From NCBI GenBank assembly GCA_002371715.1, contig DFGF01000129.1, positions 1-18,179 on the forward strand: a stretch of 18,179 nucleotides of DNA. Direction: 5' to 3'. Made by a program: the position numbers and the translations under genes. Shown piece after piece: positions 1-6,218 of the stretch (its first letter is position 1; the number at the start of each line of letters is the position of its first letter). The DNA is from Prevotella sp. UBA3757. Lineage in GTDB: Bacteria > Bacteroidota > Bacteroidia > Bacteroidales > Bacteroidaceae. Under the pieces are notes generated by a model. That model saw nothing but the letters and a program-made list of their open reading frames with translations, searched no databases and was not told the origin of the DNA.

Positions 1-1116
1 CCCAACTTCGAGCGCGTGCTGATGATTGGCGTGAGTCCCGTGACGATGGACGACCTGACCAGCGGATACAATATTGCTACCAACATTACTGCCGACGCTG
101 CTTTCAACCACATGCTGGGCTTCAGCGAGGATGAAGTGCGGCAGATGTTCGGCTATTACAGCGAGGCCGGACTGCTGAAGGGCGACATAGACGCCATGCT
201 GCAGGAGATGAAGCCATGGTACGACAACTACTGCTTTGCCAAGGAAGGCCTCAGCGAGAGCCGCGTGTTCAACTCCAACATGGTGCTCTACTACCTGAGC
301 AACCAGTTGCGCAACGGCCATGCTCCTGACGAGATGACCGACCCCAACGCGCGCACCGACTACCAGAAGATGAAGCGCCTGATACAGCTCGACCGGCTGG
401 AGCCGCAGCGTAAGAGTATCATCTACAAGATAGCCGAGGAAGGGTATATCTACAGCCGGCTGGTGCCCTACTTCCCTGCCTCGGAGATGGTGAAGTTCGA
501 CAACTTCGTCTCCTTACTATATTATTATGGTATGCTCACCATCACTGGCAACAATGGCCTCATGCTGCGTCTGGGCATTCCGAACAACAACGTGCGCAAG
601 CAGTACTATGGTTACCTGCTTGAGGAGTACGACCGCATACGTCCCGCCGACCACTGGCGCATTGACGAGGCGTACCAGGCAGCGGCCCTTTCCGGCGACT
701 GGCAGCCCTTGGTCAGGACCGTCAGCGATGAGTATGAGAAGACGTGCGCCGTGCGCTGCCTCATCGAGGGCGAGCGCAATCTACAGGGTTTCTTCACGGC
801 CTATCTCAACATGACCAACTACTACCTCACCGCCCCAGAGCTGGAACTCAACCACGGCTATTGCGACTTCTTCCTGTTGCCCGACCTGGGGCGCTACCCC
901 ATGGTAGCCCACTCCTACATCCTTGAGCTGAAGTACCTGAAGCAGGATGCCACCGCCGAGGAGGCCGAGGCGCAGTGGGCCGAGGCCGTGAGCCAGATTA
1001 CGCGATACGCCCAGGACGAGAAGGTGCGCCTGCTCTGCGGCTCCACGCAGCTGCACCTCATCGTGGCGCAGTATCGCGGCTACCAGTTGGTAAAACTTGA
1101 AGAAGTGAATGTGTAA
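1..1116 (+). CDS. AAA-ATPase-like / PD-(D/E)XK nuclease family protein, 5'-truncated by the window
   Basis: The frame is open from base 1, so the true start and the P-loop half lie outside the window. The visible part begins with PNFERVLMIGVSPVTMDD, followed by LTSGYNIATNIT, which is characteristic of the AAA-ATPase-like domain (PF09820 type) common in Bacteroidales. The C-terminal part has a PD-(D/E)XK nuclease-like signature: Asp at 865-867 in GYCDFF, then Glu at 925-927 and Lys at 931-933 in LELKYLK, giving D-x19-E-x-K, and a closing hydrophobic strand (HLIVAQYRG). Full family members are about 500 to 570 residues, so roughly 150 to 200 are missing. The family is usually multicopy, its cellular role is not established, and mobile or defence functions have been suggested. 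No terminator is visible after the stop. Family assignment is firm; function is not. Confidence 0.85.
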   Translation, partial: PNFERVLMIGVSPVTMDDLTSGYNIATNITADAAFNHMLGFSEDEVRQMFGYYSEAGLLKGDIDAMLQEMKPWYDNYCFAKEGLSESRVFNSNMVLYYLSNQLRNGHAPDEMTDPNARTDYQKMKRLIQLDRLEPQRKSIIYKIAEEGYIYSRLVPYFPASEMVKFDNFVSLLYYYGMLTITGNNGLMLRLGIPNNNVRKQYYGYLLEEYDRIRPADHWRIDEAYQAAALSGDWQPLVRTVSDEYEKTCAVRCLIEGERNLQGFFTAYLNMTNYYLTAPELELNHGYCDFFLLPDLGRYPMVAHSYILELKYLKQDATAEEAEAQWAEAVSQITRYAQDEKVRLLCGSTQLHLIVAQYRGYQLVKLEEVNV

Positions 1117-1197
1117 CCTGCCTGCCCGGTTTTGAGATAGTCTTCAGCGCATCGGCATCAGCCAATGGTTGGCTCCAAGCAGCAAAGCCCGCTGGAG

Positions 1198-1257
1198 ATT
1201 CCCTTACTGGGAACATTACATTCCCTTACTGGGAATATTATATTCCCTTACTGGGAA
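1198..1257. repeat. Three tandem copies of a 16-bp hairpin-forming repeat, 22-bp period
   Basis: The identical 16-mer ATTCCCTTACTGGGAA occurs at 1198-1213, 1220-1235 and 1242-1257, exactly 22 bp apart (about two helical turns). Each unit contains an inverted repeat TTCCC-(TTACT)-GGGAA. The 6-bp spacers are AT-rich and differ between units. Exact phasing and dyad symmetry suggest a multi-site protein-binding region or iteron-like element. A dispersed genomic repeat is equally possible, since similar short palindromes occur between genes in this order. Confidence 0.85.
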
Positions 1258-1344
1258 TAAATAACGTGCATAAGAGGTCGATAAACCTGCTATCGGACGA
1301 CGATAACCAAGGGTTTTCGTTGAATAACCCTGCGTTATTGTGCG

Positions 1345-1354
1345 ATACCTAACT
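1345..1354 (-). repeat. Decamer AGTTAGGTAT, copy 1 (inverted)
   Basis: The plus strand reads ATACCTAACT, the reverse complement of the decamer at 2874-2883 and 2940-2949. The match to 2873-2887 extends to 14 of 15 positions. This is the outermost repeat on the left of the VapE gene, separated from the left iteron array by about 60 bp of unrelated sequence. Confidence 0.7.
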
Positions 1355-1414
1355 GTTGTTTTCGGAAAAACGGCCTGTACTAAGGGCTTTCAGCCTGTTT
1401 CTGGGGGCGTCGAG

Positions 1415-1456
1415 AGGTAACTGGAAAGGTAACTCAAAGGTAACTGAGAGGTAACT
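1415..1456 (+). repeat. Left iteron array: four AGGTAACT units, 11 to 12 bp apart
   Basis: The octamer AGGTAACT is found at 1415-1422, 1427-1434, 1438-1445 and 1449-1456, with start-to-start steps of 12, 11 and 11 bp, about one helical turn. The last 35 bp (1422-1456) match the reverse complement of 2840-2874 at 33 of 35 positions by hand alignment. The array lies about 50 bp upstream of the -33 element of the VapE promoter. Confidence 0.9.
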
Positions 1457-1508
1457 GGACACGAAAAACGAAAAGCGATGAAAAAATGGGCGAAATTCTG
1501 TGGATAGG

Positions 1509-1540
1509 TTTGGAGATAACGGATTTTTTTCGTACCTTTG
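1509..1540 (+). promoter_or_regulatory. Bacteroidota-type promoter of the VapE gene
   Basis: TTTG at 1509-1512 and TACCTTTG at 1533-1540, with a 20-bp spacer, match the Bacteroidota sigma-ABfr consensus TTTG / TAnnTTTG. Transcription would start near 1545, giving a leader of about 85 nt to the ATG at 1630. The left iteron array would then lie outside the transcript. Confidence 0.75.
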
Positions 1541-1629
1541 CATCGTGAAGACAATACCGTGAAAAGCACTCGTTCGCATCAAAGGGATAGAGGCTAAGGA
1601 ATGGGGTTAACTTTTTAATCTTTTATATT

Positions 1630-2841
1630 ATGATGAACAAAAAACTGCTTTGCAATGAGGGCAAGATGAATGCTGCCCTCGAAAACACGCTCGCTGTCGA
1701 GCTGTTTCTGAACGAAAACTACTGTTTCCGCCGCAATGTGCTGAACGGAAAGGTGGAGTTTGCCGCGAAAGACGACACCGCGGACTGGCGTCCGCTGACC
1801 CAGGAGGCCCTGAACAGCATTGTCCGTCGCGCCAAGAAGGAGCAGGTGTGCGAGAAAGGGAGTCCGAAGACGGAAATCCATGAGTTCGTGCATTCTGAAG
1901 ATGTGCGCCAGTATGACCCTATCGGCGACTTCCTGACCCATCTGCCCGCATGGGACGGTCAGAACCGCATCGGCCAGCTGTTTAGCCGACTGCCCGGCAT
2001 CACCTCCGAACAACAGGCCTTTCTCTCAACCTGGCTCCGCTCGGCCGTGGCCCACTGGCTACAGATGGACACGTTGCACGGCAACGAATGCGTACCTACG
2101 CTGATTGGCGAGCAGGGATGCGGCAAGACCACCTTCTTCCGCCGACTGTTGCCAACTGAGCTGCGCGGCTACTACCTGGACCACCTGAACCTCTCGAACA
2201 AGTTCGACAAGGAGATGGCGCTGACCAACAATCTGCTGGTGAATCTTGACGAACTGGACGCCATCCGCCGCAGCCAGCATGCCGAGCTGAAGCAGACACT
2301 ATCGAAGTGCAAGGTGAACGGCCGACCCATCTATGGCTGTGCACAGGAGGACCGTCCGCGCTATGCATCGTTCGTGGCCACGACTAACAACCGTCATCCG
2401 CTCTCCGACCCGACGGGCAGCCGCCGATACATCTGTCTGGAGATACCTGATGGGCAGTACGTTGACAACACGGGCGATATTGACTACAGACAGCTATATG
2501 CCCAGGTGGTCTACGAAATCCGTGAGGCCAAGACGCCCTACTGGTTTACGAACGACGAGGTGGCGCGCATCCAGGCCCTGAACCAGAACTTCATGCAGCA
2601 GAAGGACATAGCCGAGATGGTGGCCGTGTGTTTCCGAAAGCCGAAGGAGGGTGAGACGGCGCAACTGATGAGTTCATCGATGCTGCTGAGTCATATCCAG
2701 AAGGAGTATTCAGCCGTAGAGGTCACTCATGGCAACAAGGTGCGTCTGGGGCGGGTTATGGCTGCCCTCGGCTACGAATACAACGATCGCGGCAATGTGC
2801 CTTACTATAAGGTCATCCCCCTCAAGGTGAAGGCGGCATAG
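1630..2841 (+). CDS. VapE-family (DUF3874-type) helicase/ATPase, primase-less form
   Basis: A 403-residue protein of the virulence-associated protein E family, P-loop NTPases related to replicative helicases of phages and mobile elements. Visible features are a short N-terminal region (1-100), the family motif around WDGQNRI (108-114), Walker A GEQGCGKT (160-167), a Walker B-like LLVNLDELD (202-210), a sensor-like TTNN (251-254), conserved arginines in GSRRY (263-267), and a C-terminal DUF3874-like region (from about 325) containing MSSSMLLSHIQKEY. Many Bacteroidota relatives carry an N-terminal primase-like or BT4734-like domain; I see none here. ATG 1630 fits an AT-rich leader; Met2 or Met13 are possible alternatives. 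The stop codon overlaps the right iteron array. A role in replication or maintenance of a small element is inferred from the family and the flanking repeats. Confidence 0.85.
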   Translation: MMNKKLLCNEGKMNAALENTLAVELFLNENYCFRRNVLNGKVEFAAKDDTADWRPLTQEALNSIVRRAKKEQVCEKGSPKTEIHEFVHSEDVRQYDPIGDFLTHLPAWDGQNRIGQLFSRLPGITSEQQAFLSTWLRSAVAHWLQMDTLHGNECVPTLIGEQGCGKTTFFRRLLPTELRGYYLDHLNLSNKFDKEMALTNNLLVNLDELDAIRRSQHAELKQTLSKCKVNGRPIYGCAQEDRPRYASFVATTNNRHPLSDPTGSRRYICLEIPDGQYVDNTGDIDYRQLYAQVVYEIREAKTPYWFTNDEVARIQALNQNFMQQKDIAEMVAVCFRKPKEGETAQLMSSSMLLSHIQKEYSAVEVTHGNKVRLGRVMAALGYEYNDRGNVPYYKVIPLKVKAA

Positions 2842-2887
2842 TTACCTCTCAGTTACCTCTGAGTTACCTTTTCAGTTAGGTATCTCA
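2840..2887 (-). repeat. Right iteron array, inverted relative to the left array
   Basis: AGTTACCT (reverse complement of AGGTAACT) lies at 2840-2847, 2851-2858 and 2862-2869 at an 11-bp period. It runs directly into CAGTTAGGTATC (2873-2884). Positions 2840-2874 pair with 1422-1456 (33 of 35), and 2873-2887 pair with 1341-1355 (14 of 15). The array begins on the last bases of the VapE coding sequence, so the repeat and the gene's 3' end overlap. Confidence 0.9.
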
Positions 2888-2939
2888 GGGGTGGTTTTAA
2901 ATCTAAAGTACTAATTATCAGCACATTAAAAAATATTAG

Positions 2940-2949
2940 AGTTAGGTAT
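2940..2949 (+). repeat. Decamer AGTTAGGTAT, copy 3, directly upstream of the next start codon
   Basis: The decamer AGTTAGGTAT ends one base before the ATG of the small Cys-rich gene (2951). It is identical to 2874-2883, 66 bp upstream. Its position suggests an operator or translation-control site, but this rests on position alone. Confidence 0.6.
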
Positions 2950-2950
2950 T

Positions 2951-3388
2951 ATGGAAAATCAGCAAGAATTGAAAAATATCCCCCTTCGATATCCCGTCTG
3001 TTTCAACGGCGACTGTCAGCAGCGCGACCGCTGCCTGCACTATCAGGCCTATCGGCAAAAGTCGGCTGACCGGCTCATGGGCCCGGCAATCCTGCCGGCG
3101 GCCTGGGCCGGCGGAACGTGCAGCTGCTTCGGTGAACAGGTGCAGGTGCGTGTGGCCTGGGGCTTCAACGGTCTGTATAAGAACGTGCCCAGCTATCTGC
3201 GTGCCCTGGCACGCCAGCAAGTCAGCAACTACTTCAGCCACGGTTGCGGTCCTTACTACCGCTATCATCACGGCGAAAACAAGCTGTCGCCCCGCCAGCA
3301 GGCCGACATCATGGCCATCCTGGCCAAGTTTGGCAGCACCGAGGGCCTGACGTTCGACCACTACGAGATGTCCTACGACTTCACGTAA
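2951..3388 (+). CDS. Small Cys-rich protein, DUF6078-like, function unknown
   Basis: A 145-residue soluble protein with no signal peptide or membrane segment. The N-terminal half has a cysteine pattern C17-x4-C22-x5-C28 and later C57-x-C59 in GGTCSCFG, which could hold a metal ion or Fe-S cluster. The rest is rich in Tyr, His and Arg, for example HGCGPYYRYHHGENKLSPRQQ. The layout resembles the Bacteroidota DUF6078 family, which I recall as small proteins with an N-terminal C..C.....C motif followed by a helical part; this assignment is tentative. It follows the VapE gene by 109 bp on the same strand, with a copy of the AGTTAGGTAT decamer touching its start codon, and ends just before a strong terminator. 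It may therefore belong functionally to the VapE module. No independent promoter of the TAnnTTTG type was found between them. Confidence 0.75.
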   Translation: MENQQELKNIPLRYPVCFNGDCQQRDRCLHYQAYRQKSADRLMGPAILPAAWAGGTCSCFGEQVQVRVAWGFNGLYKNVPSYLRALARQQVSNYFSHGCGPYYRYHHGENKLSPRQQADIMAILAKFGSTEGLTFDHYEMSYDFT

Positions 3389-3414
3389 GTGCACACCGTT
3401 ATAGGCAAACGCAA

Positions 3415-3455
3415 GTGACCCCGCCACGAGATGGCGGGGTCACCCTATTTTAAAT
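3415..3455. terminator. Bidirectional rho-independent terminator between convergent genes
   Basis: A perfect 12-bp GC-rich stem, GTGACCCCGCCA (3415-3426) with TGGCGGGGTCAC (3432-3443), closes a 5-nt loop and is followed by CCTATTTT. It lies between the plus-strand DUF6078-like gene (stop 3388) and the minus-strand lipoprotein gene (stop 3472), so it probably serves both. Confidence 0.9.
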
Positions 3456-3471
3456 ATTTGGTTAAAAAGGA

Positions 3472-4599
3472 TTACTCAACATACTCAACAGCGTCGTCGA
3501 TGATGATCTTCTTGATAACCATACCCTTCTTCACCTTGAATACAATGTAGCCAGTACCCTTTACGGCAGGCGTAACACTCTCCACACAAATCATAGCCTT
3601 GCTGGGAATCTCAGTTACGCCAGAAACAGCCTCTTCACCGTTAATTTTGACAGTAGCGCGAGCACCAATGCCATCAGAAGAACCGTCACCGATAGCCCAA
3701 ATTATGTTCTGAGCGTAGGGATAGCCCTCAACAACCATCTTAGTTGCTGTGCAGTTTGCCCAGTTGGCCCCCTTGATAGCGTGCAGATGAGCGTAGCCCT
3801 TGTCGGCAACCATCTGAGCCAAGTCAACCGTCCAAGTTGTCACGCCGTCCTTCTCCTCAGAGGTGAAGTACTTTGCAGACCAGCCACCCTTCGTGTTGTC
3901 AATCAGGTGAGACTCGGCCTCGTTCTCGTTCCACTGACCCTCGTCCACGTCGCGGTTGAAGAGGAAGCGAGGAGTACCCTCGGTGCAGGTAACTATCAGC
4001 TTGGCATAAGCAGAAAGGTCGGCGTAACGAATCACGCTGCCGTCACCATAAGGCTGACCAGACGATGCTCCTTCGTTCCAATCAGGATTAGAGGGAGTGG
4101 TCAGTTCACCACCTACCCATGCGCTCCAAGTGCCAAAGGGGAGGTCCTTCAGAGAAGTCTGGTCGGCCTTCTCAGGAGCATCATAGTCAATCTGAACGGT
4201 AGAACCGGCCTTCAGACCATCGATGGCCATCTCCTTGTCGCTGGGGCAGTAGAGGCCGCCTTCCTTGATGTTGCCGTTGATGCGGTCGCTGCGGCGCCAA
4301 ACGTGGCAGACCTGAGGCAGTACGCTCCCCTCAGTCCATGTGTAGCCCTTATAGTCATTACGACGGCTGTCGGTCTTTCCATCGTTTTCCCAGCCATAGA
4401 AGCCCTGACCGTTATTCTGGTTACCGCCGAAATTGTTGGGGTTCTCACCTACGTTGAAGGCAGCCTCGAAGTCGTAGACATAGACATACTTAGCGGGGTC
4501 AATGCTGCCAGAGGGGTTCGACTCTACCGAGCATGACTGCATGCCGAATGCGCAAGCCATCATGATGGCTGAAGCATACAAGAAATTTGATTTCTTCAT
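3472..4599 (-). CDS. Putative secreted lipoprotein, function unknown
   Basis: A 375-residue protein with a clear lipoprotein signal peptide: MKKSNFLYASAIMMACAFG followed by lipobox MQSC with Cys23, then a Ser/Asn/Gly-rich tether. The mature part is rich in Trp, Gly and acidic residues and predicted to be beta-rich, with stretches such as YVYDFEAAFN near the start, RYADLSAYAKLIVTCTEG in the middle, and WTVDLAQMVADKG toward the end. This last pattern, a shared strand rhythm of 'adls.Y.kL.v' and 'WtvDL', resembles the carbohydrate-binding-like beta-sandwich regions of Bacteroidales surface lipoproteins, but I cannot name a family. It has its own promoter (4654-4685) and ends at the shared terminator, so it is probably monocistronic. 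A surface glycan-binding or adhesin-like role is inference only. Confidence 0.85.
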   Translation of the reverse strand: MKKSNFLYASAIMMACAFGMQSCSVESNPSGSIDPAKYVYVYDFEAAFNVGENPNNFGGNQNNGQGFYGWENDGKTDSRRNDYKGYTWTEGSVLPQVCHVWRRSDRINGNIKEGGLYCPSDKEMAIDGLKAGSTVQIDYDAPEKADQTSLKDLPFGTWSAWVGGELTTPSNPDWNEGASSGQPYGDGSVIRYADLSAYAKLIVTCTEGTPRFLFNRDVDEGQWNENEAESHLIDNTKGGWSAKYFTSEEKDGVTTWTVDLAQMVADKGYAHLHAIKGANWANCTATKMVVEGYPYAQNIIWAIGDGSSDGIGARATVKINGEEAVSGVTEIPSKAMICVESVTPAVKGTGYIVFKVKKGMVIKKIIIDDAVEYVE

Positions 4600-4653
4600 A
4601 AATTTTAATGTTTTATAGTTAATAATGTATCAAAGTTTCACTGATTTTCGGTG

Positions 4654-4685
4654 CAAATATATTACTTTTTCTTAAAACGACCAAA
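4654..4685 (-). promoter_or_regulatory. Bacteroidota-type promoter for the 375-residue lipoprotein gene
   Basis: On the minus strand, TTTG (4685-4682) and TATATTTG (4661-4654) are separated by 20 bp and match TTTG / TAnnTTTG. The predicted start near 4650 gives an AT-rich leader of about 50 nt to the ATG at 4599. Confidence 0.65.
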
Positions 4686-4722
4686 TATTTCAGTGGAAAA
4701 TATCGGAAAAAAGCGCGATTTT

Positions 4723-4753
4723 TTTGGTATATGGAAAGAAAGGACTACCTTTG
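4723..4753 (+). promoter_or_regulatory. Bacteroidota-type promoter abutting a start codon
   Basis: TTTG at 4723-4726 and TACCTTTG at 4746-4753 (19-bp spacer) match the consensus. The -7 element ends only 4 bases before the ATG at 4758, so the transcript would begin at or next to the start codon. This also excludes the in-frame upstream ATG at 4731, which would lie inside the promoter. Confidence 0.75.
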
Positions 4754-4757
4754 CAAC

Positions 4758-5207
4758 ATGAAAAGAAAGATAAGATACATTTCCCTGTTGCTGCTGGCGG
4801 TGCTGACCGTCGGCATGTTGTGTGGCTGCGACAAACTGAGTGACGATGATGATGCCGTGGTGGAACTGCTGCCAGGTACGTGGGCTTTCAGCTACGAACT
4901 GCAGAGCGAGGAGGATACGGGTCTCAGCTTCAGCTACGATCACGTCATATTCCGTAGTGACAATACGGTAAGCATTACCTATCCCGACGGACAGATAGAC
5001 GGCACCTACCGGGCCGGCAGTGCCGAGATACGCATTGAGGGCACGTTGGACGACGGTGAGGTGCGCGTGATGCACTGGGTGATACAATCGTTCTCAAGCA
5101 AGCAGATCAAGGCCGAGTATAAGTTCGAACTCGAAGGGCAGTCCGTCACGGCATTTGTCACGCTGGACAGGACGGACGACCTATTTGAAATGAAGAATGA
5201 AGAATGA
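4758..5207 (+). CDS. Small lipocalin-like lipoprotein
   Basis: A 149-residue protein with lipoprotein signal peptide MKRKIRYISLLLLAVLTVGM and lipobox LCGC, so Cys24 is the predicted acylation site, then an Asp-rich tether (DKLSDDDDAV). The mature part begins LLPGTWAFSYEL and continues as alternating strands with FRSDNTVSITYPDGQIDGTYR, the layout of Bacteroidota lipocalin-like lipoproteins that open with 'G.W'. ATG 4758 is chosen over the in-frame ATG 4731 because the earlier one would add nine non-signal residues and fall within the promoter. The coding sequence ends in a run of three TGAAGAA heptamers that also forms the 5' arm of the terminator. The ligand and role are unknown. It shares no operon with its neighbours: the gene upstream is divergent and the one downstream convergent. 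Confidence 0.85.
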   Translation: MKRKIRYISLLLLAVLTVGMLCGCDKLSDDDDAVVELLPGTWAFSYELQSEEDTGLSFSYDHVIFRSDNTVSITYPDGQIDGTYRAGSAEIRIEGTLDDGEVRVMHWVIQSFSSKQIKAEYKFELEGQSVTAFVTLDRTDDLFEMKNEE

Positions 5208-5211
5208 AGAA
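5191..5211 (+). repeat. Three tandem TGAAGAA heptamers at the end of the lipocalin-like gene
   Basis: TGAAGAA occurs at 5191-5197, 5198-5204 and 5205-5211. The units encode the terminal Met-Lys-Asn-Glu-Glu, cross the stop codon, and supply part of the terminator stem. Confidence 0.7.
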
Positions 5212-5260
5212 TTTGCTACCGCTACAGGAGAGGGCGGAAGCAAATTCTTCATTATTTTAT
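5203..5260. terminator. Bidirectional terminator between convergent lipoprotein genes
   Basis: A perfect 15-bp inverted repeat, AATGAAGAATTTGCT (5203-5217) and AGCAAATTCTTCATT (5239-5253), has an inner CCGC/GCGG pairing and is followed by ATTTTATT. It separates the plus-strand lipocalin-like gene from the minus-strand DUF4249 gene. Confidence 0.8.
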
Positions 5261-6165
5261 TCCGTTTCAATTTCGGCGCGGCGGAAGGTGGTGCGGTAAG
5301 TGAAGACGTTGCAGGCCGAGAAGTAGCCCAGACAGCCGCCGGTGAAGTTCTGGACGGGATTGGTGCCTGAGTTCTGCATGACCTGCATGGAGTAGAAGTA
5401 GTCGTACGTGCGGCGGTCAATGGAGCGAATCTCCAGCAGTATCTGGTCACCATCCTTCAGTCCGTCGTCATCATTCTTGTCAAGGTTGCGCTCCGTGGTG
5501 CAACTGAACAGTTGTTGCAGTTCGCCGCCGGGATTGTGCGTGTCGTCCATGACGGCCCAGCGGTAGCCAACGCCGTTACGGTACATGTGCATGAAGTAGT
5601 AGTTGTTCTGGCCTTTGATGTCGTCAATCTTCAGGTCGCCGAAGAGCATGCGCTCGGTCAGCACGTCCTTCCAGACAAAGCGGAACGACGAGAACTGCGG
5701 TGCCGCCTGCATCGTGGACGTCGACTGGAAGTGGTGGCCGTCCAGATAGATGTCAAGTGTATAGCTGGCACCTTCCAGTCCCTGGCAGTCTGAGATGTAG
5801 TAGCCGTTACGCCAGTAGCGCAAGGTGTCGATGACGCTGCCTTCCTCAGACAGCACCACGGTGGCATCGGCCACGTTATGGCTGTTGGTCTGATTGTCGG
5901 TCATGTCCTGGGTGGTGGTCAGCCGCACGTGGGTAGGCTTGCTGGTGCGGTTGGTCGCGGCGGCCGTACCGCTCTGCGTCACCAGTCCCTCGGCCACGTA
6001 GAGCTGGGCCACCTGGCGGTAGTCGACGGAAATCTCCTTCTCGCAAGAAGAGAACAGAAGAACTAAGAAGAGGAGAAGACCCTCCCCCCTGCCCCTCCCT
6101 GTAGGGAGGGGAGTAATATGTTTTACCATTGAAATCATCCTTATAATGTTCATCATATATTTCAT
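5257..6165 (-). CDS. DUF4249 family outer-membrane-associated lipoprotein
   Basis: Up to 302 residues. The mature protein begins at lipobox FSSC (Cys41 if translation starts at 6165) and continues CEKEISVDYRQVAQLYVAEGLVT, the typical opening of DUF4249 (PF14054) lipoproteins. These are usually encoded beside a TonB-dependent receptor and probably act as its surface partner. The length and closing FTGGCLGYFSACNV stretch fit the family. It lies 120 bp after the receptor gene on the same strand, so the two are probably co-transcribed. The N-terminus is odd: a GC-rich palindromic repeat encodes ITPLPTGRGRGEG between MVKH and LLLFLVLLFSSC. Without it the sequence would be an ordinary lipoprotein signal peptide. 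The start could be 6165 or Met13 (6129); I keep the longest. Substrate unknown. Confidence 0.85.
   Translation of the reverse strand: MKYMMNIIRMISMVKHITPLPTGRGRGEGLLLFLVLLFSSCEKEISVDYRQVAQLYVAEGLVTQSGTAAATNRTSKPTHVRLTTTQDMTDNQTNSHNVADATVVLSEEGSVIDTLRYWRNGYYISDCQGLEGASYTLDIYLDGHHFQSTSTMQAAPQFSSFRFVWKDVLTERMLFGDLKIDDIKGQNNYYFMHMYRNGVGYRWAVMDDTHNPGGELQQLFSCTTERNLDKNDDDGLKDGDQILLEIRSIDRRTYDYFYSMQVMQNSGTNPVQNFTGGCLGYFSACNVFTYRTTFRRAEIETE
6078..6115 (-). repeat. GC-rich palindromic (REP-like) repeat inside the DUF4249 signal-peptide region
   Basis: Read on the minus strand, this is an ACTCCCCTCCC / GGGAGGGG near-palindrome (6092-6111, one central mismatch) followed by a CAGGGGGGAGGGTCTT tail. It matches the copy at 6219-6258 in inverted orientation with only a few differences. 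It is translated in frame as TPLPTGRGRGEG. Confidence 0.85.
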
Positions 6166-6218
6166 CTTTAATCAAAGAATATGTTGCCTTAATAATATTA
6201 TATGTTTAACTTACATTC

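Larger units (their letters stand above)
1117..1508. other. Gene-free region with several repeat families upstream of the VapE gene
   Basis: I see no credible gene in these roughly 390 bases. They hold three copies of a 16-bp hairpin repeat (1198-1257), an isolated ATACCTAACT (1345-1354), and a four-unit AGGTAACT array (1415-1456). There is also a weak inverted repeat, AGGGTT/AACCCT, around 1310-1335. A minus-strand open frame here (1349-1582) has no recognisable protein features and crosses the repeats and the promoter, so I do not call it. Confidence 0.7.

Noticed and set aside
1198..1257. Possible CRISPR array
   Set aside because: Units of 16 bp with 6-bp AT-rich spacers are far too short, and no cas genes are present.
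1349..1582. A 77-codon minus-strand frame upstream of the VapE gene
   Set aside because: It crosses the iteron array and the promoter and has no recognisable features.
2840..2887. Right iteron array as a terminator for the VapE gene
   Set aside because: It consists of direct repeats with no local hairpin and no T tract; its partner is the distant left array.
3987..3994. Another AGGTAACT octamer
   Set aside because: It is a single copy within a coding region, without phased neighbours; expected by chance.
3781..4536. A 251-codon plus-strand frame inside the minus-strand lipoprotein gene
   Set aside because: It is antisense to a gene with a clear lipoprotein signal, promoter and terminator, and the product has no protein-like features.
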